Origin: Pseudomonas psychrophila
GTDB taxonomy: Bacteria > Pseudomonadota > Gammaproteobacteria > Pseudomonadales > Pseudomonadaceae
Length of the DNA: 64,000 nucleotides
Assembly (NCBI RefSeq): GCF_001043005.1
Contig: NZ_JYKZ01000003.1
Coordinates: 186,001-250,000, forward strand
Direction: 5' to 3'
Shown here: positions 33,738 through 42,637 of the stretch, piece after piece
Layout of the letters: each line of letters begins with the position of its first letter
Numbering within the stretch: position 1 is the first letter of the stretch
Translations under genes and position numbers: made by a program
Notes under the pieces: model-generated
Told to the model about the DNA's origin: nothing
What the model saw: the letters and a program-made list of their open reading frames with translations, nothing else
Databases searched by the model: none

Positions 33738-35387
33738 CTAGAGGTCTGAATAGAGGCTCGAAAGAGGTGACAGGATCTCCTTCCACACCTTGTCACGCAG
33801 ATGAGGCAGTTGACTCTTTTCCAGCTCGGTCAGGCCGTAGTGGTCTGGGTTGCTCAGGACATTTTCGAACTTGACGATGCGGCAGTTGTAGTCGGTCGTG
33901 TCCCGTTTTTCGTTAACGATATAGATGGGCAGTACCTTTAGGTTATACAGCCGAGTCACCCCAAGGGTTTTGCCAATGTCGAACTTTACGGAGTAGGCAA
34001 GTTTTGAGTTGCGACTCTCTGGATGGAAGCTCACAAAGTCGCCGAAAGCGTAGATGACCAACGCATCCTGTTTGCCATGCCGTGGAATCATTTGCGCTGG
34101 CTGGCTGACGTGCGCGTGGTTGCCGAGGATGGTGTCCACGCCGCACTCGATAACCTTGTGCGCGGCATCAACAATTTTTGCATGGGGGTACATTTCGAAC
34201 TCCCACCCCCAATGGCAGTAGGCGATGATCCAGTCAGCGCCCTTGGCCTTGGCGGCAGCGACCTGTTTTTTGATCAGGGCGTAATCCGGAGGCGGGTCAA
34301 CGTCGTTGAATCGCACTTCGTTGGCCAGGTAAAGCTCCCCATCCCGTGAGTGACCGTTGAGGTCAAATGTGTAAGACAGGAGAGCGACTTTGATGCCGTT
34401 TTTTTCCACCACGACGACATCATCCTGCTCGGCCTGACTGCGGGCAGTGCCGGAATAGTAGGCCCCTGACTTCTCAAGTACTTTGAGTGTGGCCTCCACG
34501 CCTTCCTTACCCCAGTCCATCGCGTGGTTGGTCGCTGTGCTGAAGAAGTTGATCTTCGCTTCATGGCGGAACTTGTTGAACATCGCTTCAGAGGTGTTCA
34601 TTTGCGCCGGCTTGCCAGTTTGCTGGTGGCGCCCTATAGGCTTGCTCTCATCAACGGTCGACTCCAGGTTGGCACTAACGATGTCAGCGGTGCTGTAAAA
34701 ATCTGTGATGTCGTCGAACAGGTGCGGTGTGTTTTCAGGCGTCAGCACATCCACCGCAAGCAAGTCACCCGCACATGAAACTGAGAGGACGGGAATAACC
34801 GGGAACACACCCCCTTGTTCAATTGAGGGGTCACTCAGGTTACGGAACTTCAAGGTCTGGTCAGCGAAGAATCCTTCGAGCCCCGACTCTTTTTCGGCAA
34901 CTTCAAGTTGATTAAGCCAGTAGCGGTAGAGCCACTTGGTCTTCTGGAAAGTATTGCCCGAGATGTCATACACGCCTGTTTCGGGCTGCGGGTAATGAAA
35001 CTGCTCATAGCAGATGTAACTCATCAGCAAAACACCAAGTCTGAGCAGGGTGCGCTGGTGTATCGGGTCCTTGAGGGCAGGGGGGAGTACTCCAAATCCG
35101 GGATCATCAAGGAATTCCTCGAGCAAGATCTCTGCCTTGAGTAATTGAGATGGATCGGCGAGCACCGGCTCAAGCCTCTCCCAGACCCGCTTCGGGCCCT
35201 GTTGTGCAATCCAGCCGAACAACGCCCGCGCGTAAGCCTCTTCCTCGGGGCTGATGGTCTCGACCATTTCCAGGTCGCCATCAGCGACGCGCCGCAGTAT
35301 GTCGATGGTCTCGGCTTCGTGCCCATCCAGGCAGCATTTGATTGACCGTACAAGCTCCTTTAATGCTTCAAACATATAAGCATTCAT
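33738..35387 (-). CDS. CapA-family metallophosphatase-like protein with long N-terminal extension
   Basis: A 549-residue protein. The C-terminal two thirds (about 200-520) is a CapA/PgsA domain (calcineurin-like fold of poly-gamma-glutamate synthesis proteins): SCAGDLL, IVSANLESTV, TATNHAMDWG, IIAYCHWGWEFE, ILGNHAHVSQP and YAFGDFVSF. The first 190 residues or so are helical, acidic and outside the usual domain; there is no signal peptide. ATG 35387 follows AGAGGATATTCAGG. It lies 47 bases downstream of the DUF2817 hydrolase gene on the same strand, last in a porin-MFS-hydrolase-CapA series. No other polyglutamate synthesis genes are present, so a hydrolase role is as likely as synthesis. Confidence 0.88.
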   Translation of the reverse strand: MNAYMFEALKELVRSIKCCLDGHEAETIDILRRVADGDLEMVETISPEEEAYARALFGWIAQQGPKRVWERLEPVLADPSQLLKAEILLEEFLDDPGFGVLPPALKDPIHQRTLLRLGVLLMSYICYEQFHYPQPETGVYDISGNTFQKTKWLYRYWLNQLEVAEKESGLEGFFADQTLKFRNLSDPSIEQGGVFPVIPVLSVSCAGDLLAVDVLTPENTPHLFDDITDFYSTADIVSANLESTVDESKPIGRHQQTGKPAQMNTSEAMFNKFRHEAKINFFSTATNHAMDWGKEGVEATLKVLEKSGAYYSGTARSQAEQDDVVVVEKNGIKVALLSYTFDLNGHSRDGELYLANEVRFNDVDPPPDYALIKKQVAAAKAKGADWIIAYCHWGWEFEMYPHAKIVDAAHKVIECGVDTILGNHAHVSQPAQMIPRHGKQDALVIYAFGDFVSFHPESRNSKLAYSVKFDIGKTLGVTRLYNLKVLPIYIVNEKRDTTDYNCRIVKFENVLSNPDHYGLTELEKSQLPHLRDKVWKEILSPLSSLYSDL

Positions 35388-35434
35388 CCTGAATATCCTC
35401 TGGGTTTGCTTGGTGATTACAGCGCAAGTCGATT

Positions 35435-36532
35435 TTAACTACGTACTTTCGGGGTGCCGGCCAGCCCGAGCCGGGTGAGTTCAAGCACGTCTTGCGCCTG
35501 CTGCAGCACCCGGCGTTTCCATGGGTCGGTATCAATATAGAAGGCATCGCGCAGTTGGCGTTTGATCTGCATTAACCGTTCTGCTGGGACAGCGGCTTGG
35601 TTGTGCAACCACTGATCGGCACGCAGCGCTTTGAGCACCATTGGTCCGGGTTTGGTGCCGTACTCCAGGGTCAATCCGTTGTATTGCGCGTCGGGGCATT
35701 CCTGCATCACGGCTAAATCAAGGGTGCCGTTTAAAACGGCTGATGAAGAAGTACCTTGTGTGCTGAGGGTGACCTGTTCACCCCACCAGCTTCGTGCCCG
35801 TGCAATCGCGTCCGGGGTATCGTGTCCTTTATAAATACGCTCTCCCACGCCACTGGGACCAAGCCCTGTATGCACATCGATCCAGCCTATGCGCCGACAT
35901 TGGCTGCCATAACGTCGAATGATCTGGCGAACCTGTACGTTGCTCCAGGTGGGCTGGGTGCCCGCAAAAAACAAGCCGTCAGGGTCGTTGTGTTGACCTC
36001 GGGTGATGGCTGACTGTAAGGCTTTGGTGCCGTGGCGTAACGCGTACCCAAGGAGCCCGAGGGTACTGAGCAGCGTGGGCGGTTGACGCCGGGGCACCAG
36101 TAACGGGGCGATCGAGGTGTATTCGGGGTTACCTGGCAATGGCCGGTTGAAGTCCATGAAGTTGCGATTGATATCGACATTGTCTTCGTTGACGCGACGC
36201 AGCCAGGAGAAGCCATAAGGGTTGACCGCATGCACATAAAGCACGGCCATATTCTGATCCCGGCACTGCCTGCTCCAATCATGATTGCGCAGATGATCCA
36301 CCTGAACAGCCGAGCCGCAAAAGCCTTCAACGCCATGCACGCCGCTACTCACTACCAGCAGGTTGGCTGCTGTGGGTGAACCAAGAAGTGCGACATCAAT
36401 TGCCAGCTCTTCTCCATCGCGACCGGGTAACGGGTGAGCGCGGGATTCAACTTCCAGATGGGCATAGGCGCAAGCCTGCAGGAATTTTTGCCGAGCTTCG
36501 GCGTAGCTTTGTGAAAAGCAGGATACGTCCAT
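35435..36532 (-). CDS. M14-like metallohydrolase, DUF2817 family
   Basis: A 365-residue zinc carboxypeptidase-like protein of the DUF2817 group, related to succinylglutamate desuccinylase/aspartoacylase. Zinc-site motifs: VSSGVHGVEGFCGS (His, Glu), NEDNVDINRNFMDF (substrate Arg/Asn) and IGWIDVHTGLGPSG (second His); GLTLEYGT carries the catalytic Glu. No signal peptide, so probably cytoplasmic. ATG 36532 has AGGA eight bases upstream; the frame open above it is not coding. It stands 55 bases after the MFS gene in the same direction, so its substrate is probably what that carrier imports, an amide or N-acyl compound by inference. Confidence 0.87.
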   Translation of the reverse strand: MDVSCFSQSYAEARQKFLQACAYAHLEVESRAHPLPGRDGEELAIDVALLGSPTAANLLVVSSGVHGVEGFCGSAVQVDHLRNHDWSRQCRDQNMAVLYVHAVNPYGFSWLRRVNEDNVDINRNFMDFNRPLPGNPEYTSIAPLLVPRRQPPTLLSTLGLLGYALRHGTKALQSAITRGQHNDPDGLFFAGTQPTWSNVQVRQIIRRYGSQCRRIGWIDVHTGLGPSGVGERIYKGHDTPDAIARARSWWGEQVTLSTQGTSSSAVLNGTLDLAVMQECPDAQYNGLTLEYGTKPGPMVLKALRADQWLHNQAAVPAERLMQIKRQLRDAFYIDTDPWKRRVLQQAQDVLELTRLGLAGTPKVRS

Positions 36533-36587
36533 CAAGGATGTCCTATTAACAGTCGTGCCAAATTTGGCGATCAGGGAGTGGGGGTAA

Positions 36588-37892
36588 TCACTGCGCGATG
36601 TGGGCCGGGCAGGCAGTTGAAGGGGCGGGCTCGGGAAGGTTGGCGTTAAGTTCGCGACGACTGCGCTCAGGGTCGATGAGCACCAGGCCAAGTACGGTGA
36701 ACACTAAAAGTGCGATCCCGAACAGGCCAATCGCCAGTTCGAAACCGGTGACTAAATCCCCCCCCTGCCAGCCGATGGCCTGACCCACCAGAAGAGGCGC
36801 GAGCATGCCTGCGGTGGTCAGCAAGGCGATGTGGATGGCCAGCATACTTCCGCGTTGGCGGGCCGGTGCGATGTGGGCGACGATGCTAAAACCAAAGGCT
36901 GACAGCAAGTTAAGAAGGATACTGCCCAGAAGAAACAGCCCCAGCGTGACCGTCAGCGATGTCGAGCTAAAGCCCATGATGATGTAAGCCACGGCTGCGA
37001 TCAGGCATGCCACGAGGGGCGGAATAACCATCGCTTTGCGGATGCTGGCGCCACGCTTCATCGCTCGTTGGGCCAGGCTGGACACCAGCAAGTTCATGAA
37101 GATCACCCCCAGCGTGGTGGCGAGCACCAGATAACCGGACTGCATCGGCGTCATCCCCAGCCCTCTTTGCAGGTAGGTGGGCAGCCAGCTGTAAAGCAGA
37201 GCATTGGGCAGATAGCTACAGAAAGCGACCAGAGTAATGCAGACAAACGTGCGATTGAGCAGCAGTCGGCTGTAGGGCAGTGTGGGCAACAGGCTGCCAT
37301 TGGCGGTTTTTGTATCGTCATGCTGGCCTTCGCGGCCAAACAGTTGCCACAGCAGCAGCCACACCAGGCCAACACCTGCCAGCAGCACATACCCCGTACG
37401 CCAGCCGTAATGCTCAATCAAGGTTGGCAGGGACAGGGCGCCTGCGATGGCACCTAACATGATTGCGACTTGAATCAGCGCCGCTGGCAGCACCCGCTCG
37501 CGGGTGGCATACCATTTGAAACAGGCGTGCTGGGTGACGGCTGTACCAGGGCCGCAACCGGCGCCCAGCATGACGCGGCTGATGAGCAGGGTGACGAAGC
37601 TGCTGGACAGGGCGGCGAGCAATTGCGCGGCCATCCAGACCAAGGCCATGCCCGAAAGGATCCAGCGGCTTGGCATGCGGTTGGCCAGAAAGCCCACCAG
37701 TACCCCAGAGATGGAGTACAGAAAAAAGAACGCGCTGCTGATAAAACCGAACTGCTCGGGCGTCAGTTTCAGCTCGTCAATAATCTGCGGGCCGGCGAAG
37801 GCAAAAATGGTTTTATCCAGCACGCTGATAATCACCACAGTCATCAGCAAAGCAACAACGAACGGACGTCTTTTATCGGGAAGTAAATGCAT
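36588..37892 (-). CDS. MFS transporter, anion:cation symporter (ACS) type
   Basis: A 434-residue, 12-helix carrier. RRPFVVALLMTVVIISVLDKTIFAFAGPQI, FISSAFFFLYSISGVLVGFLANRMPSRWILSGM and the later GAGCGPGTAVTQHACFKWYATRERVLPAALIQVAIMLGAIAG match the ACS/phthalate permease group, which imports organic acids and conjugates. ATG 37892 follows AAAGG. Only 28 bases separate it from the upstream DUF1302 porin gene, so the two form an outer and inner membrane uptake route. Confidence 0.9.
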   Translation of the reverse strand: MHLLPDKRRPFVVALLMTVVIISVLDKTIFAFAGPQIIDELKLTPEQFGFISSAFFFLYSISGVLVGFLANRMPSRWILSGMALVWMAAQLLAALSSSFVTLLISRVMLGAGCGPGTAVTQHACFKWYATRERVLPAALIQVAIMLGAIAGALSLPTLIEHYGWRTGYVLLAGVGLVWLLLWQLFGREGQHDDTKTANGSLLPTLPYSRLLLNRTFVCITLVAFCSYLPNALLYSWLPTYLQRGLGMTPMQSGYLVLATTLGVIFMNLLVSSLAQRAMKRGASIRKAMVIPPLVACLIAAVAYIIMGFSSTSLTVTLGLFLLGSILLNLLSAFGFSIVAHIAPARQRGSMLAIHIALLTTAGMLAPLLVGQAIGWQGGDLVTGFELAIGLFGIALLVFTVLGLVLIDPERSRRELNANLPEPAPSTACPAHIAQ

Positions 37893-37920
37893 GGGTATGG
37901 CCTTTAATTGAGGAGCTTTT

Positions 37921-39780
37921 TTAGAAGCGCATGCCGACACTGGCTTCTAACATGCTTCGGTCTGCAACCATGTTGTAATCGCCACCCCCGGTGTTCAGGT
38001 AGTTGAGCTCAAAGTTGTAGTCGCTTTTGTACTCACCCTGCAGTCCGAAAATTTGTGCATAACGCCCTTCGGAAAACACGCCGTCATAGGCGTGCCCTTT
38101 AACGTCATACACCAGGGTTAACGAAGGCGTCAGGTCAAGTCCGGGCAAAACGTTTCTATAACGAATCTCCCCTTTGGAACGGGTTCCCCACGAGAAAGGT
38201 GTGACGAAACCATCGATTGCACATTTTGCCGCCGGGCCTGTGCATTTCGAACTGTTGCCGTAAGGCGCGCTGCCGAAGCCGGGGCGTCCGTAACGGATGT
38301 CGTCAGTGTCGGGCAGGTCGTGGACATATTTGAATCCCGCCTCGGCTGACAACTTCATCTCGCCGCCCAATACAGTGCCAAAAGGATGGCTGGCGCCGAG
38401 ATTAAGCTGGCTCACTCGAAACCGGTCGAAACCGCTGGCCACATAGCCTGTGGGCGTTTTGGACAGGTAGCCCATGGGCCCGTTGCCTCCTAACAGGCCA
38501 GCAATGAAATCGGAACCGTTCCAGGCGATCGGTTGATTGGGACGATAGCTGTATTCAGCGTAGATACCTGTGCCACCTGGCAGTCGCGTTTTGAAATTAA
38601 GGGCGTACATCCGGATGCTGGTCGGGAAGGCGCGTTGATAATAAGCAGCAATCCCCGAGGGTTTGGCCTGGCCGAGGTTGGCGGCGGGCGGCGTCAGAAC
38701 GCCGGGGCCGGTACGTACCGCCTGGGTGACTGCTTCGCGGCTGGTGTAGTCAGCGAAATACAGCCCGAACATGCCGACGTCTTGCCATAAATATTGCAGG
38801 CTGGCGCCGAACTGATTGTTACTGGGGCGATGGTCCGGGCCACGGGACACGTAATCCAGAGGGTTGTTCAAGGCCTGGCCGTCGGTGGTGTAAATCGGGC
38901 GCCCGGCCAGGGAGCTCAAAATACTGCCATTGAGAAGAAACTGATCGCACCCCGGTTGAGCGTAATCGCTGGTCGATAGAAAGGTACCGCAACCCGGATA
39001 AGCGCTGGGACGGAACTCAAACTGGTTGAACGCATCGACCGACAGGTTTTCAGTCAGCGCCAACTTGGCGTAAAGGGTTGGCATCGCCACGGTGCGAGCT
39101 TCTGCAATTGAAGTGGCTCGACGTGCCGCGGCCCAATCAAAAGCGTTCACTGCCTGTAAGCCGCCGCCGATGGTGGTTGGCGTGACCCAGGGGATCGCCT
39201 GATCGCCGAGTCGCACCAGCAGGTTGTGCCCGCCAGGCTGGAACGTGCCGTAAACATACGCGTCGTTGATGACTGCATTGGAAAACCGCGCCAGCGAATC
39301 AAACCCTGCATCGCTCAGCGGCTCACCGGATTGATAGCCGTTCGGAACGCTGCCGTAGTCCACGTTCTGGTGTTTTTGGGTGTAGTCGTACCAGCCTTTG
39401 GCGCTCACAAACATGCCAAGGTTTCGGTGGCTCAAATCCGCTTGCAGGTAAGCCTCGGTGGAAGTAGAAACCGCATCGCCGCGCTTGTAGTTGAGGTTGC
39501 CGTCATTGAACAAATTCATGCCGTACTCGGTGCTGGTCAATCGATGGCTCGGATTGTCCATGCGCCACACGGAGCCCAGTGAAAAAGCACCTTTCACGTT
39601 CAGGCGAGTGTCGTCCTGCTGCCATTCGATACCTTTGCCCAATCCTGACTTGAGATCGCCGAAAACAAGCTCTCCAGCCACAGCGGATGCCGTCATGCCA
39701 ACGGTCAATAAAGACGTGGCCAGCCCTGCAAATACGGGGTTTCGGGTCGCTGCCCACTGTTTTCTTATTGTTGTTGTCAC
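37921..39780 (-). CDS. DUF1302 family outer membrane porin-like protein
   Basis: A 619-residue predicted beta-barrel with signal peptide (positively charged start, AGLATSLLTVGMTASAVA, then GELVFGD) and a terminal Phe (LEASVGMRF). WRMDNPSHRLTSTEYGMNLFNDGNLNYKRGD is the DUF1302 hallmark. The start is GTG 39780; the first codons themselves encode ACAACAACAATAA in the mRNA, an Hfq/Crc-type motif, and another A-rich motif lies just upstream. DUF1302 proteins often accompany DUF1329 partners and lipid or aromatic degradation; no DUF1329 gene is present here. Confidence 0.9.
   Translation of the reverse strand: MTTTIRKQWAATRNPVFAGLATSLLTVGMTASAVAGELVFGDLKSGLGKGIEWQQDDTRLNVKGAFSLGSVWRMDNPSHRLTSTEYGMNLFNDGNLNYKRGDAVSTSTEAYLQADLSHRNLGMFVSAKGWYDYTQKHQNVDYGSVPNGYQSGEPLSDAGFDSLARFSNAVINDAYVYGTFQPGGHNLLVRLGDQAIPWVTPTTIGGGLQAVNAFDWAAARRATSIAEARTVAMPTLYAKLALTENLSVDAFNQFEFRPSAYPGCGTFLSTSDYAQPGCDQFLLNGSILSSLAGRPIYTTDGQALNNPLDYVSRGPDHRPSNNQFGASLQYLWQDVGMFGLYFADYTSREAVTQAVRTGPGVLTPPAANLGQAKPSGIAAYYQRAFPTSIRMYALNFKTRLPGGTGIYAEYSYRPNQPIAWNGSDFIAGLLGGNGPMGYLSKTPTGYVASGFDRFRVSQLNLGASHPFGTVLGGEMKLSAEAGFKYVHDLPDTDDIRYGRPGFGSAPYGNSSKCTGPAAKCAIDGFVTPFSWGTRSKGEIRYRNVLPGLDLTPSLTLVYDVKGHAYDGVFSEGRYAQIFGLQGEYKSDYNFELNYLNTGGGDYNMVADRSMLEASVGMRF
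39765..39777 (-). promoter_or_regulatory. AAnAAnAA motif overlapping the porin start codons
   Basis: Minus-strand ACAACAACAATAA in codons 2-6 of the DUF1302 gene. Position over the initiation region is ideal for Hfq/Crc repression; function is inferred. Confidence 0.5.
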
Positions 39781-40100
39781 TGACTAATACCTTTGTTTTT
39801 GTTTCTCTTGTGAATGCCAGGCGTTTTTCAGTCTAGCGCTGAACTATTTTTCTTAATACGGCGAATACCGACAGCGATGGGGTCAATATCGCCAGCAGAA
39901 AACAGGCATTAAGGCCCCTTATTTGAGCGCTCAAAAGAAGCGAGCCCACCCCTGAGTCAGCCTACTCATACGCTTTGATATCCAGTGTTCTGGCAGGGAG
40001 GGGGAATAGGGCAGGGCAGCGAGTACGAGCCGTAGGCAGACAGCATTTGGAAGTAGGGCTAATATCGCCAAAAATAAATCCAATAACGCCAGGTGGACCG
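39781..40100. promoter_or_regulatory. Divergent control region of porin operon and GlxA-type regulator
   Basis: About 320 bases between the GTG of the porin gene and the ATG of the AraC-type regulator. It should carry the regulator's binding sites. The A-rich AAACAAAAACAAAGG lies next to the porin start. I found no clear long inverted or direct repeat by eye. Confidence 0.4.
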
Positions 40101-41204
40101 ATGAACGTCCGAATAGATTTATTGCACAGCCCCCATGGCATGGCCGGGACGCTGTTCAGTGTGATCGACATTCTGCGCACCTTTAATAACCTGTGGCAGA
40201 TGCGTAATCCGGATAAGCGAGGGGCCTTTTTTCACTGGCGATTGATTGATGCAGCGGGCCATGAACTGCCGCTTCCGGACTGGTTGTCAGGGATGCAATC
40301 GCCTGCCGGAGGGCGCAAAGCGTTGCGGCCTTCGCAGACCGCGCTGTTTGTGCCAGGGGTGCAGATGAAAAGCGTGCCGGATCTTAAGCATGTGCTCGAT
40401 CAATGCACCGAGGAACTGAATTGCATCGCGCGTTATCACTCTCAAGGACGTGTCGTTGCAGCCAGCTTTAACGGCCCGGTGATGCTGGCTCGAGCGGGTG
40501 TGCTGGACGGCAGGCGTGCGACGGTCACCTGGATGATTGCCAATTGGTTTGCCTCCAGCTTTCCTGCGGTGCAGTTGGCAATGGAAGGCCCGGTGGTGGT
40601 TGACGGGTTGGTCTTTACCGCAGGTGCCCCGGCAGCCGTATGCGATTTGATGGTGGAGTTGATTCGTCATTTTGCAGGCGAAGAAATGGCGCAGATTGCG
40701 ACCAATGGGTTGCTCTATCATCCAATGCGTTTTGAGCATTCGAGCCTTAATTTCCCTGGCATTTCGGTAAAGACCCGTGACAGCGTGGTGTTCCGTGCCA
40801 AGCACTGGATTCAGCAGCACATCCAGACGCCTTACAGCCTGGAACGCGTCGCTCAGGAAGCGGCAGCGAGTCCTCGCACCTTGCTGCGTCATTTCAAAGA
40901 AGTAGAAGGCATGACGCCGCTCGACTATCTGCACCGACTGCGGGTGGAACGAGCCAAGCAATTATTGGAAGTCACCCTGGTAGATCTGACTGAAGTGATG
41001 GAGTACTGCGGCTATCAGGATGCCAGCGCTTTCCGTCGCCTGTTCCGTCGCGCAACGGGAGTCACGCCTTCAGAATATCGCCGTCGCTACACCATGCGCA
41101 TATCTAGTCGTTGGTGGCGGGCTGACGAGTCTGGCCCCAAGGACAGAGTCGATGACTTGATAAAGGGACTGAGCATTGGGCCTCAGCTCAGGTCAGATCA
41201 GTGA
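40101..41204 (+). CDS. GlxA-type AraC-family regulator (DJ-1/PfpI domain plus HTH)
   Basis: A 367-residue regulator. The N-terminal half is a DJ-1/PfpI-like amidotransferase fold (MNVRIDLLHSPHGMAGTLFSVIDILRTFNNL, with NGPVMLARAGVLDGRRATVTWMIANWF in place of the usual Cys elbow), the C-terminal third an AraC double helix-turn-helix (YSLERVAQEAAASPRTLLRHFKEVEGMTPLDYLHRLRVERAKQLLE, then YCGYQDASAFRRLFRRATGVTPSEYRRRY). ATG 40101 follows AGGTGG. It is divergent from the porin-MFS-DUF2817-CapA series and is the obvious candidate for its activator. Ligand unknown. Confidence 0.92.
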   Translation: MNVRIDLLHSPHGMAGTLFSVIDILRTFNNLWQMRNPDKRGAFFHWRLIDAAGHELPLPDWLSGMQSPAGGRKALRPSQTALFVPGVQMKSVPDLKHVLDQCTEELNCIARYHSQGRVVAASFNGPVMLARAGVLDGRRATVTWMIANWFASSFPAVQLAMEGPVVVDGLVFTAGAPAAVCDLMVELIRHFAGEEMAQIATNGLLYHPMRFEHSSLNFPGISVKTRDSVVFRAKHWIQQHIQTPYSLERVAQEAAASPRTLLRHFKEVEGMTPLDYLHRLRVERAKQLLEVTLVDLTEVMEYCGYQDASAFRRLFRRATGVTPSEYRRRYTMRISSRWWRADESGPKDRVDDLIKGLSIGPQLRSDQ

Positions 41205-41331
41205 TAACGCAGCGGGGGCGGGACAGTCTTTTTGCCCATTGCATCTATCAAATACTGCGGTCATGGCTGACGTTATGCACGATCAGCCCCGGCCAGCAAA
41301 CATCTAACGACGTCGCTCAACTGGGGGCTAT

Positions 41332-41766
41332 ATGGACGAGCTAAGGGTTTTCAGGAATTCCCACTGGGTGGTGAGCCATCGCAGAGACGCACGTCACGAC
41401 GGGTACTTGATCATTTCATCTGAAGAAACAGCATCGGATCTCGGTGAGTTGAGTTGTGAAGCCCTTTCGTCTTTAGGGTGGGTAATGAAAACGGTGGAGC
41501 GTGTACTAATAATGGCGTATTCCCCCTACAAAGTGATGTTCTACAAATTAGGGTTCTCGCCTGGTTTTAATGTCCATTTTCATGTTGCACCTGTCACGCA
41601 AGACTTGCTGGCAGCGATATCCAGTCACCCCGGTTATTCCTCAAATCCTGACGGTAATGACGCAATTGTCTTTCTCAGTCGAGAATGCTGCGAAAGACCT
41701 CTCAGCGCGCACGAGGCGCAAAAACAACTGTCGGCGGTTCGTCTGCTTAAAGGTCTTTTTGGCTAA
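41332..41766 (+). CDS. HIT-like (histidine triad) domain protein
   Basis: A 144-residue protein resembling the HIT fold: YLIISSEETASDLGELS corresponds to the conserved strand-loop, and GFSPGFNVHFHVAPV to the triad region, which normally reads HxHxH. The first His is Asn here, but the last two (His-Phe-His-Val), including the expected nucleophile, remain. HIT proteins hydrolyse nucleotide conjugates. It stands alone, about 130 bases after the AraC-type gene. Start ATG 41332 has a GGGGG upstream. Confidence 0.7.
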   Translation: MDELRVFRNSHWVVSHRRDARHDGYLIISSEETASDLGELSCEALSSLGWVMKTVERVLIMAYSPYKVMFYKLGFSPGFNVHFHVAPVTQDLLAAISSHPGYSSNPDGNDAIVFLSRECCERPLSAHEAQKQLSAVRLLKGLFG

Positions 41767-41950
41767 GGCATACCCGCATTAACGCCGGAAAAATCAGGCT
41801 CAGCGCGCATTCCAGGGTCGATACAACACATCAGTACTTTAGCCTCTGTCAAAAAAATAAAAATGTACTAGAGTAAGATCCGAACAACTCGCGGGTCTGT
41901 TTTTTTACAAGTGCCATAGCACTTGCTGGCTAGGTATATGGGGTGATTGG

Positions 41951-42466
41951 ATGTTAGCGTTATTAACCATGCGATCAAAAAAAGAACGAAATATAACAGC
42001 GGCTATTCGGGTGGGGGTAGTTGCCGGTATCCTATCCGCGCTCGTGAAATCAGGCGTTGAGACATTGATTCCACCCAGAACCTTCAGTACACCACCGCCC
42101 CCTGTAGTGCTTCTGGAAAAGCTTGGCGTTAACGTAGACGTCCTGACTTATGACTGGATGGGATACAGCATTAATTGGGGCGGCAATGGGGTTCATATAA
42201 TGTTCTCTATGGTGATTGCCGTCATCTATTGTGTCGTTGTTGAGTTTTTACCAAGGGCCAATATTCTTCACGGTATTGTATTTGGCGTGGGTGTTTCTGT
42301 TTTTGCCCATGGGTTGGTTGTTCCTCTTCTGGGGCTGTCAGGGTGGTTATGGAGTGCTGGTCCTCAGGCACTGATTTCGGAATTTGTAGGCACGGCTTTT
42401 TGGATTTGGACGATCGAGGCGGTGAGGCGTGACCTGCGTGATCGGCTATCACTGAATCGCACTTGA
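41951..42466 (+). CDS. YagU family inner membrane protein (DUF1440)
   Basis: A 171-residue membrane protein with about three to four helices; RVGVVAGILSALVKSGVETLIPPRTFSTPPPPVVLLEKLG and HGIVFGVGVSVFAHGLVVPLLGLSGWLWSAGPQALISEFVGTAFWIW are typical of YagU, which contributes to acid resistance in E. coli. ATG 41951 is used; ATG 41969 is an alternative. Lower GC than the core genes. Monocistronic. Confidence 0.9.
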   Translation: MLALLTMRSKKERNITAAIRVGVVAGILSALVKSGVETLIPPRTFSTPPPPVVLLEKLGVNVDVLTYDWMGYSINWGGNGVHIMFSMVIAVIYCVVVEFLPRANILHGIVFGVGVSVFAHGLVVPLLGLSGWLWSAGPQALISEFVGTAFWIWTIEAVRRDLRDRLSLNRT

Positions 42467-42538
42467 TTATCTTCACAACCTGACATTGAACTTCGAGCGG
42501 CGTTGGCGGCTTGGAAACTTTAGAAAAAAGGGAACGTT

Positions 42539-42637
42539 ATGAAAACTAAAATCCACAAGAAACACATATTTGTAATTGCGCTGGTTGTGTTTGCTGTGTT
42601 CAGTTTTTTAATGACTAACTGGGATCAGTCATTATGA
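42539..42637 (+). CDS. Possible 32-residue single-helix membrane peptide
   Basis: A short frame with GGGAAC ribosome site: positively charged start MKTKIHKKH, one hydrophobic helix IFVIALVVFAVFSFLM, then TNWDQSL. The charge pattern predicts N-in single-span topology. Located 70 bases after yagU. No known family recognised. Too short for statistics, so only the ribosome site and clean topology support it. Confidence 0.45.
   Translation: MKTKIHKKHIFVIALVVFAVFSFLMTNWDQSL

Noticed and set aside
33399..36532. Possible tRNA-Ser attachment site duplicated at the far end of the CapA/DUF2817 block
   Set aside because: I looked for a second copy of the tRNA 3' end (GTTCGAATCCCATCGCC) downstream and did not find one, and no integrase is present there.
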